A stretch of 6,600 nt of DNA from Candidatus Thorarchaeota archaeon (GCA_016839345.1 JAEOUL010000336.1:1-6600); one strand, 5' to 3'; shown: positions 1 through 6,230, counted from the first letter of the stretch. The notes: generated by a model not told the origin, from the letters alone. Made by a program: numbers and translations.

Positions 1-2
1 CT

Positions 3-455
3 ATGAAATACAATGAAATCCGTGAGGTACTTGCGCCCTGCGGACTTGACTGTAAGAGATGTGTTGCATATTCAGATGGTGACATAAAGAACACAAGTAT
101 TCAGCTTCAAGAGTTATTGGGCAATTTTGATTCATATGCGGAAAGATATTCCAAGTTCTATCCAATTTTCGGCAACTATACTGCCTTCAAAGAACTACTC
201 ATTCACTTTACCAAGGCAAGCTGTCCAGGCTGTCGCGGTGGGCATCCTATGTTTCCAAACTGTGGAGTAGCAACCTGTCCAACAATTGAAAATGGAGAAT
301 CCGATTTCTGTTTTCAGTGTGAAGAATTTCCATGTGATAAACCTCAATTTCATCCAAGTCTTGATGAGAGGTGGCGAAGAAAGAATCAGAGAATGGCTGA
401 GATTGGAGTAGAAGATTTCTATAAAGAAAACAAAAGTGAATCGAGATATCCCTAA
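3..455 (+). CDS. DUF3795 family cysteine-rich protein
   Basis: A 150-residue protein with ten cysteines in clustered pairs: C13-x3-C17-x2-C20 within an N-terminal APCGLDC motif, C74-x2-C77, C87-x4-C92, and C103-x2-C106-x4-C111. The APCGLDC start and the later CPGC and FCFQCEEFPC-type motifs are typical of DUF3795, a small family common in anaerobic archaea and bacteria with no established biochemical role. The cysteine spacing suggests zinc or iron-sulfur binding, which is inference. There is no signal peptide or membrane segment, so it is probably cytoplasmic. The ATG lies two bases from the window edge, so its ribosome binding site is not visible, but the family usually begins a few residues before the APCG motif, which fits this start. 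It is convergent with the SRP RNA gene, whose 3' end lies about 30 bases past this stop codon. Confidence 0.85.
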   Translation: MKYNEIREVLAPCGLDCKRCVAYSDGDIKNTSIQLQELLGNFDSYAERYSKFYPIFGNYTAFKELLIHFTKASCPGCRGGHPMFPNCGVATCPTIENGESDFCFQCEEFPCDKPQFHPSLDERWRRKNQRMAEIGVEDFYKENKSESRYP

Positions 456-484
456 TTCATCTATACCAAGTCTAGAATGGAAGG

Positions 485-797
485 TGCAGCGGCTCCCGAT
501 GTATCGCATGTCCTTCTCACGACGAGTTAGCTCGCGGTGTTTCTCAAAGCAGCTACCTCTGGGGCTCCACTACTTATCCTTAGGGCTGTTCCCGCCAGGG
601 CCTGACCCGGTTCGGAAGTCTAAGATAATCACAACAGACCTACGAATGTTGCTATATCCGTAACAGACTCCAGAGACTGCTAATCACAGTCCCACAGCGA
701 AACTCACCGTGATTGGGTTTCATCCTCCACGGGGTTACTGGCGCCACTAGTGCCATGTGGTCGCGACCGCGGCAAACGGCCCGCCCTACCCGCTGCA
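485..797 (-). ncRNA. ffs: Signal recognition particle 7S RNA (archaeal type)
   Basis: Read on the minus strand, this about 313-nt stretch has the hallmarks of archaeal SRP RNA. The two ends form a perfect 8-bp helix 1 (5' TGCAGCGG at 797-790 with CCGCTGCA at 492-485). The SRP54-binding helix 8 is recognisable at about 579-615, with GGGTCAGG on one side and GAACAGCCC on the other side of the asymmetric loop. A GTAACC motif near the 5' end resembles the conserved Alu-domain UGUAAY element. The length matches archaeal 7S RNAs of about 300 nt, and the region is more GC-rich than its surroundings with no convincing reading frame. The product scaffolds SRP19 and SRP54 for co-translational targeting to the membrane. 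The apical loop of helix 8 reads CCC-UGGC-GGG rather than the usual GNAR type. End positions are set from helix 1 and are good to a few bases. Confidence 0.92.
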
Positions 798-817
798 TCG
801 AGTTTTCTTCCCGATTT

Positions 818-830
818 GCCTAAAAACGTT
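818..830 (-). promoter_or_regulatory. Possible TATA box for the SRP RNA gene
   Basis: On the minus strand a T-rich TTTTTA element (826-821) lies about 26 bases upstream of the predicted SRP RNA 5' end at 797, the spacing expected for an archaeal TATA box. The match to the TTTAWATA consensus is poor, and the same T run could help end the aIF5B transcript, whose stop codon is at 836-834. Confidence 0.3.
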
Positions 831-833
831 TAG

Positions 834-2615
834 TTAGACAAAAGCCCCAGCAGTCCTCTTGATGCTGACAAGTTCTTCTAGCACTTCTTGCTCCGACTGT
901 GATAAATCATCCAAGAATTTCTTTCTGATTGCCAAAACATGTTTGTCAGGTACATCAGTGTAGAGTATCTCAGAGTCCTTCACTTGGCGCCCAATTGTTG
1001 GTCCTCGAATTGAAACTGCAACCTCCATACCATTCGTAGCTTCGTCAATCGTGACGCTTCTATCCTGTATCTGCAGGATGGTGCCAACACGCTTTCCCTC
1101 CTCATTAATCAGTGTAGTTCTTGGACGAATTACTCCATAGACCTTTACACCAACCACCGCAGGGTTACTATGCCGAAAGACATAGTCAGGCATCAGCTCG
1201 ATTTTTCCAGGTCTAATGATAGCACCTAGGGACTCGGCCTTTGCTTGTTCTCTTTTAACAATCAACCATGCATTATAGTCATCATACAGACGATAGATGA
1301 CTTCATTGAGGAAGGTTTCTACACCTAACTCAGCTGCTAAATCCTCAATATCTGGTGCAAATTTAACATTGAAACCCAAAACTACTGCATTTAGTGGATC
1401 TGTGTCTCCAGAGGCCTGTGCTTCAATAATATCCCGTTTTACAATAGGACCCACATCAGCAGCACGTACTGGAACCTTACGTTCCTGCAAAAACTGTGTG
1501 ACAGCTTCTAAAGAGCCAAGAGTATCGGTCTTCAAAATGATCCCTGATTTGTCAGTCTGAATTCGTATTGCACTCACTTCATCACGTATGCGTTTCTTAA
1601 TCTCTTCAAGTTTCTCTGGGTCTGTGACCGCATATACTGGAGCGCCAGCTACGGCACCTTCAATATCAGGTGCAACTATCTTGACACCTGCGGCGGCATG
1701 AACCTCATCAACATGTGTGAACTTTTCCTTTGGATCTCGAATCTCATCCAAAGGTTTCGGTTGTAATAATGCTCGGATTTTAGCAACAATAACATCATCA
1801 AGTCCACCCACCACAACAGTGTCCGTTTTCTTTAGAATTCCATCATAGATAATCGTGTCAAGAGTTATTCCCAATCCTGTTTCTTCTCTCACTTCAAGGA
1901 TTGCACCTCTTGCAGGACCTGAGGATATTCTAAGTCGATCTTGCATATACTGCTGAGTCAGACCGGAAAGTACCATTAGAAGTTCTGGAATACCATCTCC
2001 TGTCTTTGCACTGGTCGGAACGATTGCTACAGTTTTTCTAAAGTCTTCAACACGGTCAAATCGTTCTGATTGAATGCCATTTGCAGAGAGGGCACCTACT
2101 ATCTCATACAGCCGTCTGTCAATCTCATTTTGAGTAGACTGGCCCTGTGCCTTGATAGCTTTGAAAAGCGTCATGCCAGGCTTCTCTCTCCAACCTGGAA
2201 CTTTGTCGAGCTTGTTTGCTGCTATTAGGAATGGAGTCTTTCCCGAACGAAGAATCTTAAGCGATTCATAAGACTGTGTGAGGGGTCCTTCATTGATGTC
2301 TACAACTAATATCGCAATATCTGCAATAGCTCCTCCACGTCGTCTTAAGTTCAGGTACGCCTCATGACCGGGTGTATCAATAAAGAGCAGTCCATCAATT
2401 GTCAACTCTGTGTTTACTGACTTCAGGAGGTCTCCGCATATTGAGAGGATTGTATCTGTTGGAAAGAAAGAAGCGCCAATGTGCTGAGTAATGCCTGCAG
2501 CCTCTCTAGCTTGAACTCCAGTTCCACGCATTTTGTCAAGCAAAGAAGTTTTTCCATGATCAATGTGTCCAAGAACTGTAACAATTGGGGAACGAAGTTT
2601 CTCCTTCTTTGTCAT
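834..2615 (-). CDS. infB: Translation initiation factor aIF5B (IF2-like GTPase)
   Basis: A 593-residue translational GTPase of the eIF5B/aIF5B family, which promotes ribosomal subunit joining and initiator tRNA positioning. The G domain shows G1 GHIDHGKTS (16-24), a switch I GITQHIGA stretch (41-48), G3 DTPGH (80-84), G4 NKLD (134-137) and a later SAK-type G5. The remainder fits domains II to IV of the archaeal factor, and the length is normal. I start at the ATG at 2615 because GAGGTG lies six bases upstream (2627-2622) and the family begins a few residues before its RSPIV motif. An in-frame TTG at 2705 would add 30 residues that do not look family-like, and its nearest GAGGTGA is about 15 bases away. 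The gene is divergent from ndk and followed by the SRP RNA on the same strand. It contains no intein. Confidence 0.97.
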   Translation of the reverse strand: MTKKEKLRSPIVTVLGHIDHGKTSLLDKMRGTGVQAREAAGITQHIGASFFPTDTILSICGDLLKSVNTELTIDGLLFIDTPGHEAYLNLRRRGGAIADIAILVVDINEGPLTQSYESLKILRSGKTPFLIAANKLDKVPGWREKPGMTLFKAIKAQGQSTQNEIDRRLYEIVGALSANGIQSERFDRVEDFRKTVAIVPTSAKTGDGIPELLMVLSGLTQQYMQDRLRISSGPARGAILEVREETGLGITLDTIIYDGILKKTDTVVVGGLDDVIVAKIRALLQPKPLDEIRDPKEKFTHVDEVHAAAGVKIVAPDIEGAVAGAPVYAVTDPEKLEEIKKRIRDEVSAIRIQTDKSGIILKTDTLGSLEAVTQFLQERKVPVRAADVGPIVKRDIIEAQASGDTDPLNAVVLGFNVKFAPDIEDLAAELGVETFLNEVIYRLYDDYNAWLIVKREQAKAESLGAIIRPGKIELMPDYVFRHSNPAVVGVKVYGVIRPRTTLINEEGKRVGTILQIQDRSVTIDEATNGMEVAVSIRGPTIGRQVKDSEILYTDVPDKHVLAIRKKFLDDLSQSEQEVLEELVSIKRTAGAFV

Positions 2616-2781
2616 TACTGGCACCTCACAAGGAATTGCTGTGGGACACTTTGCTACAGTTATGAAATTGTCGATTTTGTCAAACGCCACTTCTAATGTG
2701 TCCAATGAAATGGGTTATATTCACCTCTTATCCCGCGAGAGTCGTGTATACAGATTGTATCAAGAGCAATAGGTGAAATAA
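2616..2781. promoter_or_regulatory. Divergent control region between infB and ndk
   Basis: This 166-bp gap separates the outward-reading infB and ndk genes. It holds a palindromic TATA-like TGTATACA (2745-2752), a TTATAT element (2715-2720), a minus-strand GAGGTGA near 2725-2719 and the ndk Shine-Dalgarno AGGTGA (2771-2776). Either AT-rich element could serve either gene. A distance of about 25 bases to the start site would put TTATAT-driven ndk transcription near 2740. Transcription start sites cannot be fixed from the sequence. Confidence 0.4.
2622..2627 (-). promoter_or_regulatory. Shine-Dalgarno site that decides the aIF5B start
   Basis: GAGGTG on the minus strand ends six bases before the ATG at 2615-2613 and matches the 16S rRNA 3'-end complement. 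Its spacing supports this ATG over the in-frame TTG at 2705. Confidence 0.7.
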
Positions 2782-3444
2782 TTGGAACGTTCGTTCGTTA
2801 TAATCAAACCAGATGGTACTGCCCGTCGTACAGTTAGCGCCCTGGTTTTGAAGGCACTGATGGACAGAAATTACAATATTCGTGCATTTAGTGAGATGAA
2901 GGTATCCGAATCTTTAGCAAAATTGCATTATGCAGTGCATAAGGAGAAACCTTTCTTTTCGTGGTTAGTTGATTTCATATCCTCCGCACCAGTTCTAGCT
3001 ATGATCTTTGAAGCCGATGATGTGATTCAAGGTGTCCGCGATGCCCTTGGAGCTACTTTTGTTCAAAAAGCAGATCCCTCATCACTTCGAGGTAAATACG
3101 GAATATGGGCCGGAATCAACATTGCACATGCTTCTGATGCTCCTGAAACCGCTGCAAAGGAGATTGAACTCTGGACAAATGAGGGTGGTCTAGTGGAATC
3201 TTCAGATGCAGAAGGATTGGCCAAAGATTACATTGAACGTTACATTTCTGGTGATGCAGATTATACAATGAAAATCCGTGATGTTGTCAGGGGTTCTATT
3301 GAGAATGGTGATACATCTAATACTGTCCTCGATTCTCTGACCGAGCTTTTGAGTATGGATTCGAATGGAATTAGTCCCGAAGAAATCAATGCTCTCTCAA
3401 AAGTAATTCTTGATTTCATTAAAGAAGAAGTCGAAAAAGAATAA
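2782..3444 (+). CDS. ndk: Nucleoside diphosphate kinase with C-terminal extension
   Basis: NDK transfers the gamma phosphate of ATP to NDPs through a phosphohistidine. The catalytic set is intact: K9 in IIKPDG, Y50, R86, T92, R103, N113 and the active-site H116 in NIAHASD. The core spans residues 1 to about 135. The protein is 220 residues against about 150 for the family, and the extra 80 or so residues (about 139-220) form an acidic, probably helical tail with no motif I recognise. The start is TTG, backed by AGGTGA five bases upstream (2771-2776) and by the family-typical MERSF N terminus. In archaea this gene usually sits in line between rpl24e and infB. It has that position here but the opposite strand, so it needs its own promoter. 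It ends 48 bases from the convergent rpl24e stop. Confidence 0.96.
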   Translation: MERSFVIIKPDGTARRTVSALVLKALMDRNYNIRAFSEMKVSESLAKLHYAVHKEKPFFSWLVDFISSAPVLAMIFEADDVIQGVRDALGATFVQKADPSSLRGKYGIWAGINIAHASDAPETAAKEIELWTNEGGLVESSDAEGLAKDYIERYISGDADYTMKIRDVVRGSIENGDTSNTVLDSLTELLSMDSNGISPEEINALSKVILDFIKEEVEKE

Positions 3445-3454
3445 TTGAAACCTC

Positions 3455-3474
3455 AGGTGGCTAGAATGCCACCT
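3455..3474. terminator. Hairpin between convergent ndk and rpl24e
   Basis: AGGTGGC (3455-3461) and GCCACCT (3468-3474) form a perfect 7-bp stem around a 6-base loop, placed centrally between the two convergent stop codons. A short T tract follows on the plus strand. A role as a bidirectional transcript end or 3'-end stabiliser is inferred from position, since archaeal terminators usually rely on T runs more than hairpins. Confidence 0.5.
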
Positions 3475-3492
3475 TTGGCCTCTTGCTTCACT

Positions 3493-3693
3493 CTAACGAG
3501 CCGCTTTGCCACCTTTCTCGTAACCTGCGGTCCATTTAGTATCTCTAGGCTTTAAACGACGTTTGAGGCGATTAACTTTGCACTTGTTTGAACAGAACCA
3601 TGATACAGCTCCATCTTTAGTCTGTACAAAAGCTGAACCAGTTCCTGGTTCGATATCTTTTCCACAGAATGAACACTTCTGGGTTCCGACCAT
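3493..3693 (-). CDS. rpl24e: 50S ribosomal protein L24e
   Basis: A 66-residue ribosomal protein eL24 of the archaeal/eukaryotic large subunit. It has the expected zinc-ribbon ligands C7-x2-C10 and C34-x3-C38 (motifs KCSFCGKDI and WFCSNKCKVN), followed by a basic tail (NRLKRRLKPRDTKW) that contacts rRNA. The length is normal. The gene starts one base after the rps28e stop codon, and an AGGAGG-type Shine-Dalgarno site sits inside the end of rps28e, so the two are translated from one mRNA and probably coupled. It is the last gene of the minus-strand ribosomal operon, because the ndk gene that usually follows is reversed. Confidence 0.97.
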   Translation of the reverse strand: MVGTQKCSFCGKDIEPGTGSAFVQTKDGAVSWFCSNKCKVNRLKRRLKPRDTKWTAGYEKGGKAAR

Positions 3694-3694
3694 T

Positions 3695-3919
3695 CTAACG
3701 CCTCCTCATCTTACGGGCTTCACGTTCAGTTTCTCTCAGAATCAGTATATCACCCATTCTGATTGGTCCTTTCACGTTTCGGGTAAGAACTCGACCCTTG
3801 TCCCTGCCATCCAGAATCTTAACACGGACCTGAGTGATTTCACCAGTCACTCCAGTCCTTCCTAAGAGCTGAATTACTTCAGCAGGAATTGAAGGGGTAG
3901 TTTCTTCATCTTTGCTCAT
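3695..3919 (-). CDS. rps28e: 30S ribosomal protein S28e
   Basis: A 74-residue small-subunit protein eS28 with an OB-fold-like core ([16 protein letters not shown], about 23-38) and the family signature near the C terminus, [13 protein letters not shown] (62-74). It is located near the mRNA exit and E-site region in known ribosomes. The N-terminal segment (SKDEETTPS) is acidic and of normal length for archaea. The ATG follows an AGGTGAT Shine-Dalgarno site about nine bases upstream. Twenty-one bases separate it from rpl7ae and one base from rpl24e, so the three form an operon. Confidence 0.97.
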   Translation of the reverse strand: MSKDEETTPSIPAEVIQLLGRTGVTGEITQVRVKILDGRDKGRVLTRNVKGPIRMGDILILRETEREARKMRRR

Positions 3920-3940
3920 CGGAAGCCATCACCTGGGTTT

Positions 3941-4312
3941 TTACTTTCGAAGGCCGTTGATTTTTTCAACAATATCATCAACGAGTTCCTTTGCCTTGCC
4001 GTCAACGATGATTGCGACAGCAGCAGTTGGCCGCTCAATACCTGCGGCGTTACCAAGATCTGCCTTGCTATTCACGAAGATGTAAGGTGCTTTCTTGTCG
4101 TCACAAAGACCTGGCAGGTACATGATAACTTCTTGTGGTTCAACATCTTCTGCAATGACTACCAGCCGTGCAATACCACGCTCGATACTCTTTGTTGCTT
4201 CGTTGATACCTTTCTTAATTCGACCTGTGTCTTTGGCTATTTCTAGAGCTTCTAGAGCTTTCTTCTGAAGTTCCTCAGTAGGCTCCCATTCTACAAAACT
4301 TGGCTTTGGCAT
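3941..4312 (-). CDS. rpl7ae: 50S ribosomal protein L7Ae (K-turn-binding protein)
   Basis: A 123-residue L7Ae/eL8 protein. Family motifs are clear: the RNA-contacting KKGINEATKSIERG (33-46), the core LVVIAEDVEPQEVIMYLP (50-67) and YIFVNSKADLGNAAG (77-91). Archaeal L7Ae binds kink-turns in 23S rRNA and is a shared subunit of box C/D and H/ACA guide RNPs and of RNase P. It opens the ribosomal operon. A GAGGT Shine-Dalgarno site lies eight bases before the ATG. A TTTTAAAA element around 4406-4413 is a good candidate TATA box, which would give a leader of about 70 nt containing the hairpin at 4360-4378 and a box C/D-like element overlapping the Shine-Dalgarno site. Translational self-regulation by L7Ae through leader kink-turns has been reported in Sulfolobus. 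Its presence here is only a suggestion. Confidence 0.97.
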   Translation of the reverse strand: MPKPSFVEWEPTEELQKKALEALEIAKDTGRIKKGINEATKSIERGIARLVVIAEDVEPQEVIMYLPGLCDDKKAPYIFVNSKADLGNAAGIERPTAAVAIIVDGKAKELVDDIVEKINGLRK

Positions 4313-4319
4313 GATATTT

Positions 4320-4345
4320 TACCTCAGTTTAGTTCTTCATCGGTA
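4320..4345 (-). promoter_or_regulatory. Box C/D-like hairpin overlapping the rpl7ae ribosome binding site
   Basis: On the minus strand, TACC (4345-4342) pairs with GGTA (4323-4320). Inside lie GATGA (4341-4337) and CTGA (4327-4324), resembling boxes C and D and separated by nine bases. The CTGA and the pairing strand overlap the GAGGT Shine-Dalgarno site. The three-base bulge of a standard kink-turn is missing, so binding of L7Ae is a hypothesis. Confidence 0.3.
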
Positions 4346-4359
4346 TATGCTGACAAGAC

Positions 4360-4378
4360 CTGTCCTCTTGGAGAACAG
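4360..4378 (-). promoter_or_regulatory. Stable hairpin in the rpl7ae leader
   Basis: On the minus strand CTGTTCTC and GAGGACAG form an 8-bp stem with one T-G wobble around a CAA loop. It lies downstream of the egsA stop codon and upstream of rpl7ae on the same strand, just after the predicted transcription start. It could be a 5' leader structure or the 3' end of the egsA message. Confidence 0.45.
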
Positions 4379-4403
4379 ACTCTTCTGCGCCGTCAGTCTT
4401 ACT

Positions 4404-4414
4404 TCTTTTAAAAC
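4404..4414 (-). promoter_or_regulatory. Candidate TATA box of the rpl7ae operon
   Basis: The minus strand reads GTTTTAAAAGA here, with TTTTAAAA at 4413-4406. It is the best TATA match in the 122-bp gap between egsA and rpl7ae. It predicts a transcription start near 4385-4380. Confidence 0.45.
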
Positions 4415-4434
4415 TGTCGAAGTAATACAATATC

Positions 4435-5427
4435 TCAGTATCCAAGCTCAGCTATTGTATTCTTTAGAGATGAGCTATCTATGTCCAGATGTTTTAGGAT
4501 GGAGTAGCGATTTCTTTTCTCCATAATATTCAGACCATGATGTATAGAATCAATAAATTGTTCCAAGCCAATGGACATCTGGTCAAGTTTGGTAGGCATT
4601 TCTCTGTCAGACATGAATTTCAATAAATACTCAGATTTGTAATCGGAGTACCCTGTTTCATTGAGATAATGAAGACATAATGGAGTAGCAAATGCCACTT
4701 GAAGTCCATGCAACTGACCGCATACTCTGTCCAAAGCGTGTGAAATTGCATGTTCCGTCCCTGAACATGGTCGAGAACTACCAAAAATACTCATAGCTCT
4801 CCCTGCATCGATCTCAGCCCTAATCAGAGTTTCAAGACTATCATCCTTGAGTACTGTTTTAAGTGCGTCATTCACAATTGAATAGACCGACTCATCGAAA
4901 GATTCTCCTTTCTTCTCATGCGCCATCTTCCACTCTGCTAGGCTTGATGTCTTACAGATGATATCACCTAGACCTGCAAGTTTTAACATAGGCGGTGCCT
5001 TTGAGATTATTGAGATGTCTGCAATCACCGCCAGAGGTTCTTTACACTTCTCCGAGTACTTGTACCCGTTATGACTCACAGAAGCAACCTCACTAGCTAT
5101 ACCGTCATGAGATGCTGCAGTCGGAATTGATATCCAGTTGAGACCTGTATCTCGAGCTACTAGTTTAGCAACATCCAGACTACTACCTCCTCCGAATCCA
5201 AGTACAATATCGATATTCCCAAGAACAGTGTTCGAATCTGCACGATACTTTGATGCCATCAGCCATTTACAAGAAGTACCAATGTTCTTTTCAAGGTGCA
5301 AAGAATAATCTGCATGAATCAACTCATCAGTCACACAAAGAGGATTGCTGTAGTCCTTCATCAAATCACCAAGTTCCTCTAGAGCTCCTTCGTCAATTGC
5401 AATGATTTTGGGCCCCTTGAAGGACAT
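4435..5427 (-). CDS. egsA: sn-glycerol-1-phosphate dehydrogenase [NAD(P)+]
   Basis: A 330-residue enzyme that reduces dihydroxyacetone phosphate to sn-glycerol-1-phosphate, the stereospecific backbone of archaeal membrane lipids. The nucleotide-binding GFGGGSSLDVAK (77-88), the IPTAASHDGIAS segment (101-112) and the metal-site motifs are present. The likely Zn ligands are D155 (GLGD), H226 (SRPCSGTEH) and H240 (QLHG). The family usually reads HGEQV after the last histidine, but here it is HGLQV, and the two histidines are slightly closer together than usual. Overall length is close to the family norm of about 340. It starts at an ATG with a weak GGGAG element about ten bases upstream. It reads away from the Arf-like GTPase and toward the ribosomal operon, 122 bp upstream of rpl7ae. 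Confusion with glycerol dehydrogenase is unlikely given the SHDGIAS and GTEH motifs. Confidence 0.92.
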   Translation of the reverse strand: MSFKGPKIIAIDEGALEELGDLMKDYSNPLCVTDELIHADYSLHLEKNIGTSCKWLMASKYRADSNTVLGNIDIVLGFGGGSSLDVAKLVARDTGLNWISIPTAASHDGIASEVASVSHNGYKYSEKCKEPLAVIADISIISKAPPMLKLAGLGDIICKTSSLAEWKMAHEKKGESFDESVYSIVNDALKTVLKDDSLETLIRAEIDAGRAMSIFGSSRPCSGTEHAISHALDRVCGQLHGLQVAFATPLCLHYLNETGYSDYKSEYLLKFMSDREMPTKLDQMSIGLEQFIDSIHHGLNIMEKRNRYSILKHLDIDSSSLKNTIAELGY

Positions 5428-5609
5428 CTCATCAACTCCCGACTGGCAGATTCGCTTCGCCTGTTAAGCTCTTCTATCGCGCCTTTTTCCGTTTGTTTCA
5501 CTAGTCTTAAGTAGGACTTCGAGGGGCGGATGTTCAAACAGTGAGTGTTACCCCCGAAATACTCCAACCTATACGCTATCTAAACTCCCTCTACTTGGAG
5601 TCAACTCTC
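5428..5609. promoter_or_regulatory. Divergent region between egsA and the GTPase gene
   Basis: This 182-bp stretch holds the promoters of both outward-reading genes. TACTTAAG near 5508-5517 could serve egsA on the minus strand, and CCTATACG near 5569-5576 could serve the GTPase. An ACTCC (5584-5588)/GGAGT (5597-5601) stem encloses the GTPase Shine-Dalgarno bases. I see no convincing gene in it. Confidence 0.3.
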
Positions 5610-6107
5610 ATGACGCATTATGTCAAAGTTGCACTGATGGGATCCGGCTATGCAGGTAAGTCGACATTGATCAAGCTGCTTACAGATGAACCGGCAAAGC
5701 TGGAGGTTAACTACCAACCAACTGCAGGTATGAGTTGTGGAACAATCACAATCGATGGGAGTACAAAAGCTTCCCTTATTGAGATGGGCGGACAGTCACA
5801 TTTTGAATTTCTCTGGCCAGATTTCATGAGGGGTAGTAGAATGGTTGTTGTGGTCACTGAGAGTTATCCTAAGGCAGTTCTCAAGACACGTCAGCTTCTT
5901 GAGAAATATAGGAACCAGCTCATGGGCATGAAAGTCATTGCAATTGCAAATAAACAGGATCTCCCAGGATCGATGCGACCTGAGTCAGTACAGGACTTGC
6001 TTGGAGTTCCTACATATGGAATGGTTGCTATTGATCCAAAACAGCGACTCAACGGTTACAAGCTCATTGTAAATGGGCTAAGAGACCTCACCCAAATAGC
6101 TGCTTAA
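5610..6107 (+). CDS. Arf-like small GTPase
   Basis: A 165-residue single-domain small GTPase. With the ATG at 5610 as residue 1, the P-loop is GSGYAGKS (11-18), switch I has PT at 37-38, G3 reads EMGGQ (58-62) and G4 is NKQD (114-117). The MGGQ layout and the lack of a Ras-type DTAGQ point to the Arf/Sar/Arl side of the superfamily. Glu replaces the usual Asp of DxxGQ, and the G5 region (VAIDPKQ) lacks a clear SAK/CAT motif. There is no N-terminal glycine for myristoylation and no C-terminal prenylation cysteine, so membrane anchoring is not evident. An in-frame GTG at 5541 would add 23 residues. I prefer 5610, where GGAG lies nine bases upstream and the fold begins at once. Such GTPases are abundant in Asgard archaea. 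The role of this one is unknown. Confidence 0.85.
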   Translation: MTHYVKVALMGSGYAGKSTLIKLLTDEPAKLEVNYQPTAGMSCGTITIDGSTKASLIEMGGQSHFEFLWPDFMRGSRMVVVVTESYPKAVLKTRQLLEKYRNQLMGMKVIAIANKQDLPGSMRPESVQDLLGVPTYGMVAIDPKQRLNGYKLIVNGLRDLTQIAA

Positions 6108-6158
6108 ACAAGATCCAAAAATCCTCTCAATCAGTATTTTTACTAGTCGTAGGACAAG

Positions 6159-6168
6159 CCTTTTATGT
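6159..6168 (+). promoter_or_regulatory. Candidate TATA box for rpoD
   Basis: TTTTATG (6161-6167) is preceded by an ACAAGCC stretch that could act as a BRE. It predicts transcription from about 6188-6192 and so a leader of about 110 nt before rpoD. A second AT-rich element, TATAGAAAA near 6268-6276, lies too close to the start codon to leave room for the Shine-Dalgarno site. Confidence 0.35.
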
Positions 6169-6200
6169 TCAGATAAAACAGGCGAAGTCACCCAGGACAT

Positions 6201-6230
6201 GGGCGAGAGAGCTGTATGACGCCCGCGTCA
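6201..6230 (+). promoter_or_regulatory. Two overlapping hairpins in the rpoD leader
   Basis: GGGCG (6201-6205) can pair with CGCCC (6220-6224), while TGACG (6217-6221) can pair with CGTCA (6226-6230). The two stems share bases 6220-6221, so they exclude each other. In the first form, a three-base AGA bulge followed by GA opposite GA next to the stem resembles a kink-turn core. Function is not established. Confidence 0.3.

Noticed and set aside
436..663. Plus-strand ORF of 75 codons overlapping the end of the DUF3795 gene
   Set aside because: It lies within the SRP RNA gene on the opposite strand and has no recognisable protein features.
2777..3447. 8-bp direct repeat AATAATTG at both ends of ndk (2777-2784 and 3440-3447), resembling a target-site duplication
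   Set aside because: It is AT-rich, short, and includes the start codon on one side and part of the stop codon on the other. There is no transposase, and an inversion would be expected to leave inverted repeats.
4238..4259. Short tandem repeat TTCTAGAGC inside rpl7ae
   Set aside because: It encodes the repeated helix residues LEALE and is explained by the protein sequence.
5379..5567. Minus-strand ORF of 62 codons upstream of egsA
   Set aside because: It overlaps the egsA start in another frame and the divergent promoter region. Its product resembles no family I know.
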